Assembly (NCBI RefSeq): GCF_043769475.1
Contig: NZ_CP171729.1
Span: forward strand, 372,001-436,000
Source: Allomesorhizobium sp043769475
Lineage (GTDB): Bacteria > Pseudomonadota > Alphaproteobacteria > Rhizobiales > Rhizobiaceae
Direction of reading: 5' to 3'
Length of the DNA: 64,000 nucleotides
The notes below the pieces were generated by a model that was given only the letters and a program-made list of their open reading frames with translations, had not been told where the DNA came from and did no database searches. Positions 47,834 through 56,470 of the stretch are shown piece after piece. Made by a program: the position numbers and the translations under genes. How positions within the stretch are numbered: the stretch's first letter is position 1; every line of letters starts with the position of its first letter.

Positions 47834-49444
47834 ATGAAATTCGGCACAGAGATCGTCCTCCTATGCCTGTTTGCCTTTGCGGCGCTTGTAGCTGCCGGCT
47901 TGGGCGTGGATGAACCTTTCCGCCAGCATATGTGGGTGTTGTTCTTCGTCCTTGCCGGCTTTGCGGCGCTCCTGTTGCGCAATACGGAATTCAAACCGGC
48001 GACCCCGGTTGATCCCTCGGCTTACATGGATGGGCCGATCCGCTACGGGGCCGTCGCAACGGTGGTCTGGGGCGTCGTCGGCATGCTGGTTGGTGTGTTC
48101 GTCGCCCTGCAGCTGGCCTATCCAGATCTCAACATCGAGCCTTGGTTCAATTTCGGCCGCCTGCGGCCCCTGCATACGTCCGGCGTCGTTTTTGCATTCG
48201 GCGGCAATGCGCTGCTTTGCACATCCCTGTATGTGGTGCAGCGCACCTGCCGTGCGCGGCTGTTCGGCGGCGATCTCGCGTGGTTCGTGTTCTGGGGTTA
48301 CCAGCTTTTCATCGTCATGGCAGCGACAGGCTACCTGCTCGGCATCACCGAGAGCCGCGAGTATGCCGAGCCCGAATGGTATGTGGACCTGTGGCTGACC
48401 ATCGTCTGGGTTGCGTATCTCATCCTGTTCCTCGGCACCATCGTGAAGCGCAAGGAACCGCACATCTATGTCGCCAACTGGTTCTACCTGTCCTTCATCG
48501 TGACCATCGCGATGCTGCACGTGATCAACAACCTGTCGATGCCCGTCTCCTTCCTGGGCTCCAAGAGCTATTCAGCGTTTTCGGGCGTGCAGGACGCTCT
48601 GACTCAGTGGTGGTACGGCCACAACGCCGTCGGTTTCTTCCTCACCGCCGGCTTCCTCGGCATGATGTATTACTTCGTGCCCAAGCAGGCGAACCGGCCG
48701 GTCTATTCCTACCGCCTTTCGATTATCCACTTCTGGGCGCTGATCTTTCTCTACATCTGGGCAGGCCCGCACCATCTCCACTACACGGCCCTGCCGGACT
48801 GGGCACAGACGCTCGGCATGGCGTTTTCGATCATGCTCTGGATGCCCTCCTGGGGCGGCATGATCAACGGCCTGATGACGCTGTCCGGCGCCTGGGACAA
48901 GCTGCGCACGGATCCGATTATCCGCATGATGGTGATGGCCATCGCCTTCTACGGCATGTCGACCTTCGAAGGCCCGATTATGTCGATCAAGGCGGTCAAC
49001 TCGCTGTCGCATTACACCGACTGGACCATCGGTCACGTCCATTCCGGCGCGCTCGGCTGGGTAGGCATGATCTCGTTCGGCGCGATCTATTACATGGTGC
49101 CGAAGCTATGGAACCGTGAACGGCTCTATTCACTGCGGCTTGTCACCTGGCACTTCTGGCTGGCGACCCTCGGGATTCTTGTCTACGCCGCGGTAATGTG
49201 GGTCTCCGGCATCATGCAGGGACTGATGTGGCGCGAGTACGACGAGCAGGGCTTTCTGGTCTACTCCTTCGCCGAAACCGTCGCCGCCATGCATCCCTAC
49301 TACATCATGCGTGCCATCGGCGGCGCGATGTATCTGTCCGGCGCCCTGATCATGGCTTGGAACATCGCCATGACCATCTTTGGCTATCAACGCGAGGAGG
49401 AGCCGATGCCGGGCTCCACCCCCGCCATCCAGCCTGCGCGATAA
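47834..49444 (+). CDS. fixN: cbb3-type cytochrome c oxidase subunit I
   Basis: A 536-residue, about 14-segment membrane protein, the catalytic subunit of the high-affinity terminal oxidase. The haem and CuB histidines are visible in LHTSGVVFAFGGNALL, WWYGHNAVGFFLTAG, WAGPHHLHYTALPDW and TIGHVHSGALGW. The open frame extends back to 47234, but the ATG at 47834 (MKFGTEIVLL) is the right start; the upstream part is the promoter and the opposite hemerythrin-like gene. First gene of fixNOQP. Confidence 0.95.
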   Translation: MKFGTEIVLLCLFAFAALVAAGLGVDEPFRQHMWVLFFVLAGFAALLLRNTEFKPATPVDPSAYMDGPIRYGAVATVVWGVVGMLVGVFVALQLAYPDLNIEPWFNFGRLRPLHTSGVVFAFGGNALLCTSLYVVQRTCRARLFGGDLAWFVFWGYQLFIVMAATGYLLGITESREYAEPEWYVDLWLTIVWVAYLILFLGTIVKRKEPHIYVANWFYLSFIVTIAMLHVINNLSMPVSFLGSKSYSAFSGVQDALTQWWYGHNAVGFFLTAGFLGMMYYFVPKQANRPVYSYRLSIIHFWALIFLYIWAGPHHLHYTALPDWAQTLGMAFSIMLWMPSWGGMINGLMTLSGAWDKLRTDPIIRMMVMAIAFYGMSTFEGPIMSIKAVNSLSHYTDWTIGHVHSGALGWVGMISFGAIYYMVPKLWNRERLYSLRLVTWHFWLATLGILVYAAVMWVSGIMQGLMWREYDEQGFLVYSFAETVAAMHPYYIMRAIGGAMYLSGALIMAWNIAMTIFGYQREEEPMPGSTPAIQPAR

Positions 49445-49454
49445 GGAGCCGGAC

Positions 49455-50186
49455 ATGGGATTGATGGACAAACACAAGGTCATCGAGAAGAGCGCCACGC
49501 TCCTCCTCGTTGCGTCCCTCCTTGTGGTGACGGTCGGGGGCATCGTCGAGATCGCGCCACTCTTCTATCTCGACAATACGATTGAGAAGGTCGAAGGCAT
49601 GCGACCCTATTCGCCGCTCGAGCTCGCCGGGCGGAATATCTATGTGCGCGAGGCCTGCTACACCTGCCACAGCCAAATGATCCGCCCCTTCCGCGACGAG
49701 GTCGATCGCTACGGTCATTACAGCCTGGCGGCCGAGTCGATGTACGATCACCCGTTCCAGTGGGGCTCGAAACGCACTGGACCGGATCTCGCCAGGGTCG
49801 GCGGTCGATACTCGAACGAATGGCACGTACAGCATCTTACCGAGCCGCGTTCGGTGGTGCCGGAATCGCTCATGCCGAGCTATGGCTTCCTGAAGGACAC
49901 ACCGATCGACCTGAAGGATTTCTCGACGCATCTCATCGCGAACAGGCGCGTCGGGGTTCCGTACTCCGACGACATGATCGCCAACGCGAATGCCGATCTC
50001 ATGGCGCAGGCCGATCCGAGTGCCGACACATCGGGCCTTGAGAAACGTTATCCGAAGGCCAAGATCGGCGACTTCGACGGCAACCCGCAGAAGGTCACCG
50101 AAATGGATGCCCTGGTCGCCTATCTCCAGACGCTCGGCACGTTGGTCGATTTCAAGACCTACGATGAAGCCGCCGGCCACCGCTGA
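49455..50186 (+). CDS. fixO: cbb3 oxidase subunit II, monohaem cytochrome c
   Basis: A 243-residue protein with an N-terminal membrane anchor (LLLVASLLVVTVGGIV) and one haem c site CYTCH near residue 69 within REACYTCHSQMIRPF, the FixO/CcoO hallmark. I chose the ATG at 49455 after AAGGAG, ten bases past fixN, over a longer frame that overlaps fixN. It carries electrons to FixN. Confidence 0.95.
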   Translation: MGLMDKHKVIEKSATLLLVASLLVVTVGGIVEIAPLFYLDNTIEKVEGMRPYSPLELAGRNIYVREACYTCHSQMIRPFRDEVDRYGHYSLAAESMYDHPFQWGSKRTGPDLARVGGRYSNEWHVQHLTEPRSVVPESLMPSYGFLKDTPIDLKDFSTHLIANRRVGVPYSDDMIANANADLMAQADPSADTSGLEKRYPKAKIGDFDGNPQKVTEMDALVAYLQTLGTLVDFKTYDEAAGHR

Positions 50187-50197
50187 GGAGAGTGATC

Positions 50198-50347
50198 ATG
50201 GACTACAATTTGATGCGGGAATTCGCCGACAGCTGGGGCCTGCTCGCGATAGCGCTCTTCTTCGTCGGGTGCATTGCCTTTGTCCTACGTCCCGGCAGCC
50301 GCAGGCATGCCGATGAAGCCGCTCAAATTCCTCTCAAGGACGATTGA
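50198..50347 (+). CDS. fixQ: cbb3 oxidase small subunit FixQ/CcoQ
   Basis: A 49-residue protein with one membrane segment (WGLLAIALFFVGCIAFVL) followed by a short basic and acidic tail. It starts at the ATG after GAGGAGAGTG and lies between fixO and fixP, where fixQ always lies. It helps stabilise the oxidase complex. Confidence 0.9.
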   Translation: MDYNLMREFADSWGLLAIALFFVGCIAFVLRPGSRRHADEAAQIPLKDD

Positions 50348-50349
50348 TC

Positions 50350-51213
50350 ATGAGCAGAGAGCACATCGACGAGGTCTCGGGCATCTCAACGACCGGCCAT
50401 GAGTGGGATGGTATCAAGGAACTCAACAACCCACTTCCGCGCTGGTGGGTCATCACCTTCTACATCACCATCGCGTGGGCGATTGGCTACACTATCGCCT
50501 ATCCGGCATGGCCGATGCTGACTTCCGCCACGAGGGGCGTGCTTGGCTTTTCAAGCCGAAACGACGTCAACAACAAGTTGGCGGCCGCAGAGGCCGCCAA
50601 GGCCAAATATATCACGGCGATAAAGTTGAAAACCGTCTCCGAGATTGCTGCCGACGACGGGTTGCGCGAATTTGCTGTCGCTGCCGGCGGGGCCGCGTTC
50701 AAGGTCAATTGCGAGCAGTGCCACGGCGCGGGCGCGCAAGGGTCCAAAGGCTTTCCCAATCTCAATGACGACGACTGGCTCTGGGGCGGCAAGGCCGAGC
50801 AGATCCAGCAAACCATTGCCCACGGCGTCCGCTTCGCGTCCGACCCGGATACACGCATGTCGGAAATGCCCGCTTTCGGTGACATCATCACGGCCGATCA
50901 GATCGCGCAGGTCAGCACCTACGTTGCCAGCCTGTCCGGCCCGGTCCAGGACGCAGGGCTGATCGAAGCCGGCGCCAAGGTTTTCGCCGAGAATTGCGTT
51001 GCCTGTCATGGTGAGACCGCAAAGGGCGACAGGGAGATCGGCGCACCCGACCTGACCGACGCGATCTGGCTGTATGGACCGGGCGAGGCGGCTATTGCCG
51101 CGCAGGTCCGCGCGCCGAAGCACGGCGTTATGCCGGCCTGGATCGAGCGTCTCGGCGAGACCAAGATCAAGGAACTTGCGGTCTACATCCATTCGCTTGG
51201 CGGCGGAGAATAG
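50350..51213 (+). CDS. fixP: cbb3 oxidase subunit III, dihaem cytochrome c
   Basis: A 287-residue protein with an N-terminal anchor (WVITFYITIAWAIGYTIAY) and two haem c sites: CEQCH near residue 121 and CVACH near 216. It passes electrons from the bc1 complex or soluble cytochrome c to FixO/FixN. It starts 2 bases after the fixQ stop. Confidence 0.95.
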   Translation: MSREHIDEVSGISTTGHEWDGIKELNNPLPRWWVITFYITIAWAIGYTIAYPAWPMLTSATRGVLGFSSRNDVNNKLAAAEAAKAKYITAIKLKTVSEIAADDGLREFAVAAGGAAFKVNCEQCHGAGAQGSKGFPNLNDDDWLWGGKAEQIQQTIAHGVRFASDPDTRMSEMPAFGDIITADQIAQVSTYVASLSGPVQDAGLIEAGAKVFAENCVACHGETAKGDREIGAPDLTDAIWLYGPGEAAIAAQVRAPKHGVMPAWIERLGETKIKELAVYIHSLGGGE

Positions 51214-51250
51214 GAAGAGAAGCCTGTCCTCCGGCCCCCCCGCCAAGCGA

Positions 51251-51276
51251 CGAGGCCCGGCGCGAGCCGGGCCTCG
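51251..51276. terminator. Strong hairpin between fixNOQP and fixGHIS
   Basis: A perfect 11-base-pair stem (CGAGGCCCGGC with GCCGGGCCTCG) closed by a GCGA tetraloop, 38 bases after the fixP stop. There is no T-tract, so it may be a transcript-end stabiliser or attenuator between the two operons rather than a classic terminator. Confidence 0.6.
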
Positions 51277-51298
51277 ACACCACTCCGACGTCCGGCGA

Positions 51299-51312
51299 TT
51301 TGACCTGCATCA
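51299..51312. promoter_or_regulatory. FNR/FixK-type box upstream of fixG
   Basis: TTGACCTGCATCAA matches 9 of 10 defined bases. It stands just after the hairpin and about 110 bases before fixG, so fixGHIS has its own oxygen-responsive promoter. Confidence 0.82.
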
Positions 51313-51421
51313 ATGCAGCGCTTCCCGCCATGCGGCAAACTTGCTCAACGTTGCATTCCGGACGTCAGCCAAGCAGTTTCGGTCGCACGCCAAATCATCA
51401 CCTGCGCGACTGGAGATGCTC

Positions 51422-52981
51422 GTGCTGGACAACATTCAGGTAGAACGGATCGAAGACGAGGCGGTCATCTCCGCCAAGACAAGTCAGCCGCTCTATGCCG
51501 CACACAAGAAGATCTTCCCCAAGCGGGTCTCTGGCAGCTTCCGCCGCGCCAAATGGCTGGTCATGGCGATCACACTAGGGATCTACTATCTGACGCCTTG
51601 GCTGCGATGGGAGCGTGGACCTTTTGCCCCGGATCAGGCCGTGTTGGTCGATATTTCCAACCGCCGCTTCTACTTCTTCTTCATCGAGATTTGGCCGCAG
51701 GAATTCTACTATCTGGCCGGCCTGCTGGTCATGGCCGGCATTGGCCTGTTCTTGATCACATCGACGATCGGCCGGGCCTGGTGCGGCTACACCTGCCCGC
51801 AGACCATATGGGTCGATCTGTTTTTGGTTGTTGAGCGCGCGATCGAGGGCGATCGCAACGCCCGCATGAAACTCGACGCCACACCCTGGAGGGCGCGCAA
51901 GCTCGTGCTGCGCGTTTGGAGTCACGCTATCTGGCTGGTGATAGCGGCCGCGACCGGCGGTGCCTGGATCATGTATTTCGCCGATGCGCCAACGCTAGTA
52001 GGTGAAGTCTTCACCGGCAACGCCGCGCCCGTTGCTTACACCACCATCGCCGTGCTGACAGCGACCACCTACACATTCGGCGGACTGATGCGGGAGCAGG
52101 TCTGCACCTATATGTGTCCGTGGCCGCGCATCCAGGCGGCCATGCTCGACGAGAATTCGCTCACCGTGACCTATAATGACTGGCGCGGCGAACCCCGTTC
52201 GCGTCATGCCAAGAAGGTTCAGGCAGCCGGTCAGCCGGTCGGCGACTGCGTCGACTGCAATGCCTGTGTCGCGGTCTGCCCGATGGGCACCGACATTCGC
52301 GACGGCCAGCAGCTTGAATGCATCACCTGCGCGCTCTGCATCGATGCCTGCCACGCCGTTATGGACAAGCTGGGCAGGGATCGAGGGCTCATCTCCTACG
52401 CGACGCTATCTGACTACAACGCCAATATGGCGGTAGCGACAGCAGGCGGCACGCGCCCGATCGATCCCACTCTCGTTCGGACCGCCCGCGGCGCTTTCTC
52501 CGACAGGTTGGCGCATTTCCAAATTCGCAAGGTCTTCCGGTCGCGCACCTTCATCTATATGGGCGCTTGGTCGGCGGTCGGGCTTGTGATGCTCTATTCG
52601 CTGCTGACGCGAGACCGGCTCGAAATCAACGTTCTGCACGACCGCAACCCGCAATTCGTGACCCTGTCCGACGGCTCGATCCGCAACGGCTATACCGTCA
52701 AGCTGCTCAACATGATCCCCGAACCGAGGACTATCGTCCTCAGCTTGCAGGGACTGCAGGGTGCCGAAATGAGCATCGTCGGCATCGACCTTCCCGCCGG
52801 CCGCTCCTTCGCCATTCCGGCCGAAGCCGACCGGCTGAAAGTGCTCAAGGTTTTCGTTCGTCTGCCGGCCGACAAGGTCAAGGACGAGGTGCAGACCTTG
52901 AAGTTCCGCGTCGAAGATAAGGCGAGCTTCGAGAGCAACGAATACAAGGCCAGTTTCAACGCACCGGAGGCCCACACATGA
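51422..52981 (+). CDS. fixG: cbb3 oxidase assembly ferredoxin-type protein FixG/CcoG
   Basis: A membrane protein of 519 residues from the GTG at 51422, which is six bases after GGAG; an ATG at 51416 is the alternative. It has several membrane segments and two 4Fe-4S clusters in CVDCNACVAVCPMG and CITCALCIDACHAV. Conserved WCGYTCPQTIWVD and CTYMCPWPRIQ lie before them. The C-terminal part is an Ig-like periplasmic domain. CcoG reduces copper for delivery to the oxidase. The frame upstream to 51074 overlaps fixP and is not used. Confidence 0.93.
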   Translation: MLDNIQVERIEDEAVISAKTSQPLYAAHKKIFPKRVSGSFRRAKWLVMAITLGIYYLTPWLRWERGPFAPDQAVLVDISNRRFYFFFIEIWPQEFYYLAGLLVMAGIGLFLITSTIGRAWCGYTCPQTIWVDLFLVVERAIEGDRNARMKLDATPWRARKLVLRVWSHAIWLVIAAATGGAWIMYFADAPTLVGEVFTGNAAPVAYTTIAVLTATTYTFGGLMREQVCTYMCPWPRIQAAMLDENSLTVTYNDWRGEPRSRHAKKVQAAGQPVGDCVDCNACVAVCPMGTDIRDGQQLECITCALCIDACHAVMDKLGRDRGLISYATLSDYNANMAVATAGGTRPIDPTLVRTARGAFSDRLAHFQIRKVFRSRTFIYMGAWSAVGLVMLYSLLTRDRLEINVLHDRNPQFVTLSDGSIRNGYTVKLLNMIPEPRTIVLSLQGLQGAEMSIVGIDLPAGRSFAIPAEADRLKVLKVFVRLPADKVKDEVQTLKFRVEDKASFESNEYKASFNAPEAHT

Positions 52982-53475
52982 GCGGCGACACCCAAAAGCC
53001 CCGCGAGTTCACAGGCAGGCATATGCTGTTCACCATCCTCGCCTTTTTCGGGGTGGTCACCGGTGTCAATGTGACCATGGCGACGTTCGCCACGACGAGC
53101 TGGACCGGACTTGTCGTCGAAAACACCTATGTGGCCAGCCAGCAATTCAATCAGAAGGCCAGGGAAGGCCGGGCGCAGGCGGCGCTGGGCTGGACCGGCA
53201 AACTGACGATCGCGGCAGGCGAAGTCCGCTACAGCCTCAGCGACGCTGCCGGCAAGCCGGTCCCCCTGCACGGCGTGAAGGTGCTGTTTCGTCATCCCGC
53301 CTATGAGGCGGGGGACAAGACCGTCACTCTTGCTGGTGCCTCCGGTCAGATATTCGCCGCGCCACATACGCCGAGGGATGGCGTCTGGATCGTCGAAATC
53401 CATGCCGATGCCGGCCTTGCGGAATCCTATCGCGACGTTCGCCGGATCATGATTTCTCGGGGAGCGCGGCAATGA
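52978..53475 (+). CDS. fixH: cbb3 oxidase assembly protein FixH
   Basis: A 165-residue protein with one N-terminal membrane segment (MLFTILAFFGVVTGVNVTMA) and a periplasmic domain with the family pattern ASQQFNQKAREGRAQAALGW. It assists copper insertion together with FixI. It overlaps fixG and fixI by 4 bases at each end. Confidence 0.92.
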   Translation: MSGDTQKPREFTGRHMLFTILAFFGVVTGVNVTMATFATTSWTGLVVENTYVASQQFNQKAREGRAQAALGWTGKLTIAAGEVRYSLSDAAGKPVPLHGVKVLFRHPAYEAGDKTVTLAGASGQIFAAPHTPRDGVWIVEIHADAGLAESYRDVRRIMISRGARQ

Positions 53476-55760
53476 GCTGCTGTGCGCCGGGCGCCGAAAT
53501 GGCACTTGATGTTGCCGGCGCCGCACCTGTTTCGCCGTCGAGCCAGGAAATAAAACTGGGGAGCCGCTCGCTCGGGGGCGACCTGTATCAGACCGATCTC
53601 TCCGTGCCGTCGGTTCACTGTGCGGCCTGCATCCAGACCATCGAGACGGCGATTGGAAAGCTGGATCGGGTCGAGGGCGCCCGCGTCAGCCTGTCGACGA
53701 AACGGGTCTCGGTGCGGTGGCGTGGGGACGAGGTCCCATCATTCGTCGCCGCGCTTGGACGGCTGGGCTATCAGGCGCATCTGTTCGATCCTGTGATGGA
53801 CGAGAAGGACAAGACGCTTTCGGAACTCATCCGGGCCGTCGCGGTTGCCGGCTTCGCGGCGGGCAACATCATGCTGCTTTCGGTGTCGGTCTGGTCCGGT
53901 GCCGAAGGTGCCACCCGGGACCTGTTCCATTGGATCTCGGCCCTGATCGCCATCCCGGCCCTCGCCTTTGCTGGCAGCATCTATTTCCGCTCGGCGTGGA
54001 ATGCGCTGCGCCATGGCCGCATGAACATGGACGTGCCGATCGCGGTCGGGGTTTCGCTCGCCTACGCGATGAGCCTCTACGAGACCGCCAACCATGGCGA
54101 CCACGCCTATTTCGACGCGTCGGTGTCACTGCTTTTCTTCCTGCTGATTGGCCGAACGCTGGATCACGTGATGCGGGAGCGGGCACGCACCGCCGTGAAC
54201 GGCCTGTCGCGGCTGGCGGCGCGCGGTTCCATGGTGCTTCGCGGCGACGGCACACGCGACTACCTGCCGGTCGGCGAGATTGAGCCGGGCATGCAGCTTT
54301 TGATCGCGGCCGGTGAAAGAATCCCCGTCGACGGCAACATCGTTGAGGGCTCGTCGGACCTCGATTGTTCCCTCGTTTCCGGCGAGAGCGCCCCCAGAAC
54401 CGTTGCGCCCGGGGAAAAGGTACAGGCCGGCACCCTCAATCTTACCGGCCCGCTGACCATGGTTGCGACCGCCGCGGCGAAGGATTCTTTCCTGGCGGAA
54501 ATGGTCCGGCTGATGGAGGCGGCCGAAGGCGGCCGCGCGCAGTATCGCCGGATCGCCGACCGCATCTCGGCGCTTTATGCTCCGGTGGTCCATCTCACCG
54601 CGTTTGTGACCTTCCTTGGCTGGATGGCGGCGACTGGTGACTGGTACGGCGCCCTAACCATCGCCATCGCCGTTCTCATCATCACGTGCCCCTGTGCGCT
54701 CGGCCTGGCGATCCCGATCGTGCAGGTGGTCGCGGCGCGGCGCCTGTTCGAAAGCGGCATCATGGTCAAGGATGGTTCGGCCATGGAACGCCTGGCGGCG
54801 GTTGACACGGCGGTATTCGACAAGACAGGCACGCTTACGCTCGGACAGCCACATCTTGTCAACGCCGCCTCCATAGACTCTACCATGCTGGCGATCGCGG
54901 CCGACATGGCCGCGCATTCCCGTCATCCGTTTTCAAGCGCGATTGCCGGCTATGCAGAGTTTTCCGGCCAGCCCAAGCTCGAATCCGTCAGCGAGCATCC
55001 GGGCTTCGGGATCGAAGCCCGTTTGGCCGGAAACATCTGGCGTCTTGGCCGGCGCGGATGGGCAGGATGGAAAGCCCGAACTGGCGGCGAAGGCAAATTA
55101 GGCGGGTACGGCGGGACGGTCCTTTCGAAGAATGGGATCATTACCGCATCCTTTGCTTTCGAGGATGCACTCCGCCCCGATGCCAAGGCAGCCGTCGAGC
55201 AACTCAAAGATGCTGGCCTGTCGGTGGAAATTGTGTCGGGCGACACGGCAAAAGCCTGCGGGGAGGTGGCCGAAACATTGGGCGTCGACCGCTTCGCGGC
55301 CGCGATGTTCCCCTCCGGCAAGGTCGAACGGATCGAGACGCTCGGGAAAGACGGACATAAGGTTCTGATGGTTGGCGACGGCCTCAACGATGCGCCTGCG
55401 CTGGGCGCGGCGCATGTCTCGATCGCACCGGCGACTGCGGCCGATATCGGCCGCTGCGCCGCCGATTTCGTCTTCCTACACGACAGCCTCATGGCAATAC
55501 CGCGCGCGCTAGACATCTCCAGGAAAGCCGGGCGGTTGATCCGGCAGAACATCGTCATTGCGATCGTCTATAACGCCGTCGCGGTGCCGATTGCCATTCT
55601 GGGCCATGTCACGCCGCTGATCGCGGCAATCGCTATGTCCGCCTCGTCGCTTTTGGTCATCGGAAATGCGTTGCGCCTGCAGGGCTTTGTGCTCGCCAAG
55701 GTCACGAGGGCTCCTTCAGCAAGGCGTTCCGGCATTCGCGCATCGGTGCAGCGTTCATGA
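53472..55760 (+). CDS. fixI: Copper-exporting P-type ATPase FixI/CcoI
   Basis: A 762-residue P1B ATPase that supplies copper for the oxidase. It has an N-terminal heavy-metal domain with CAAC at residues 50-53, the membrane CPC motif (TCPCALGLAIP, near 406), the phosphorylated aspartate D450 in DKTGT and the hinge GDGLNDAPAL. It starts MSCCAPG, a further possible copper ligand. Its stop overlaps fixS by 4 bases. Confidence 0.95.
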   Translation: MSCCAPGAEMALDVAGAAPVSPSSQEIKLGSRSLGGDLYQTDLSVPSVHCAACIQTIETAIGKLDRVEGARVSLSTKRVSVRWRGDEVPSFVAALGRLGYQAHLFDPVMDEKDKTLSELIRAVAVAGFAAGNIMLLSVSVWSGAEGATRDLFHWISALIAIPALAFAGSIYFRSAWNALRHGRMNMDVPIAVGVSLAYAMSLYETANHGDHAYFDASVSLLFFLLIGRTLDHVMRERARTAVNGLSRLAARGSMVLRGDGTRDYLPVGEIEPGMQLLIAAGERIPVDGNIVEGSSDLDCSLVSGESAPRTVAPGEKVQAGTLNLTGPLTMVATAAAKDSFLAEMVRLMEAAEGGRAQYRRIADRISALYAPVVHLTAFVTFLGWMAATGDWYGALTIAIAVLIITCPCALGLAIPIVQVVAARRLFESGIMVKDGSAMERLAAVDTAVFDKTGTLTLGQPHLVNAASIDSTMLAIAADMAAHSRHPFSSAIAGYAEFSGQPKLESVSEHPGFGIEARLAGNIWRLGRRGWAGWKARTGGEGKLGGYGGTVLSKNGIITASFAFEDALRPDAKAAVEQLKDAGLSVEIVSGDTAKACGEVAETLGVDRFAAAMFPSGKVERIETLGKDGHKVLMVGDGLNDAPALGAAHVSIAPATAADIGRCAADFVFLHDSLMAIPRALDISRKAGRLIRQNIVIAIVYNAVAVPIAILGHVTPLIAAIAMSASSLLVIGNALRLQGFVLAKVTRAPSARRSGIRASVQRS

Positions 55761-55912
55761 CGACGCTCGTCTACCTCATACCAGTAGCTCTGTTCCTTGG
55801 CGCACTGGGGCTGTCCGGCTTTCTGTGGGCGTTGAGGAGTGGTCAATATGAGGATCTTGATGGGGCCGCTGAGCGCATCCTCATCGACCGGGAGGACAAG
55901 CCGGAACGCTGA
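55757..55912 (+). CDS. fixS: cbb3 oxidase maturation protein FixS/CcoS
   Basis: A 51-residue protein with one membrane segment (LIPVALFLGALGLSGFLWAL) and the FixS hallmark RSGQYEDLDGAAERIL. It ends fixGHIS and overlaps fixI. It is needed for cofactor insertion in the oxidase. Confidence 0.92.
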   Translation: MTTLVYLIPVALFLGALGLSGFLWALRSGQYEDLDGAAERILIDREDKPER

Positions 55913-56088
55913 CCCAGATCGCTGTGCCGACGACTGCGGACGCTGGCCGTCTGACGACTGAGTCTGGCCGGGCGCACCGACGGGAAAGCCCGCCATTCCA
56001 TGATGATCTGAACAGACCATGGCCAACATTGTCGGGGCGATCGACCAATCGACCGTGAACCCGCCGTTGCCGGGTTTGTCGTGTTTGG

Positions 56089-56102
56089 TTGATCCATATC
56101 AA
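56089..56102. promoter_or_regulatory. Perfect FNR/FixK-type box
   Basis: TTGATCCATATCAA matches all ten defined bases. It lies 54 bases before the ATG at 56156 and about 370 bases before the FAD hydroxylase. It probably puts the hydroxylase and the small reading frame under oxygen control. Confidence 0.85.
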
Positions 56103-56155
56103 GATTATCTTCTCATCGGCGTGGTTACGTCGACCAGTCTTTCAAAGGAGAACGC

Positions 56156-56399
56156 ATGTCTAGCGGACAGTTTGGTCGGCCCTCTCATCGTCTTGGCGGT
56201 TTTTGGATATTTCATGGTAGCGGTCGGGCCAGGTCTCCTTCGACGAATCGCGCCGCCGAACACCTCGGCGACCAGTCTGGATCGAGACCGACACGAAGAA
56301 TGGCCAAAGCTGGACCGGTTCGATCAGCCGCGCCCGTGTTTGATGAGACTGCATCCTTTGTTGGCGATTGATGCGGATCTCCACTGCCCAGGAGCTTGA
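56156..56399 (+). pseudogene. Small membrane-type reading frame after the FNR box, probably frameshifted
   Basis: AAAGGAG precedes an ATG at 56156, but the frame from that ATG (71 residues, to 56371) is not protein-like. The overlapping frame reads LADSLVGPLIVLAVFGYFMVAVGPGLL, a membrane segment, and runs to 56399. An indel close to the start codon would join the good ribosome site to the membrane frame. I do not recognise the family. Confidence 0.4.
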
Positions 56400-56470
56400 A
56401 CCATGCGGCGGGCAATGAAACGCAGCCACCAGCATCTTACGAAGATGGCCGACGTGATGGCGGCACGCTG

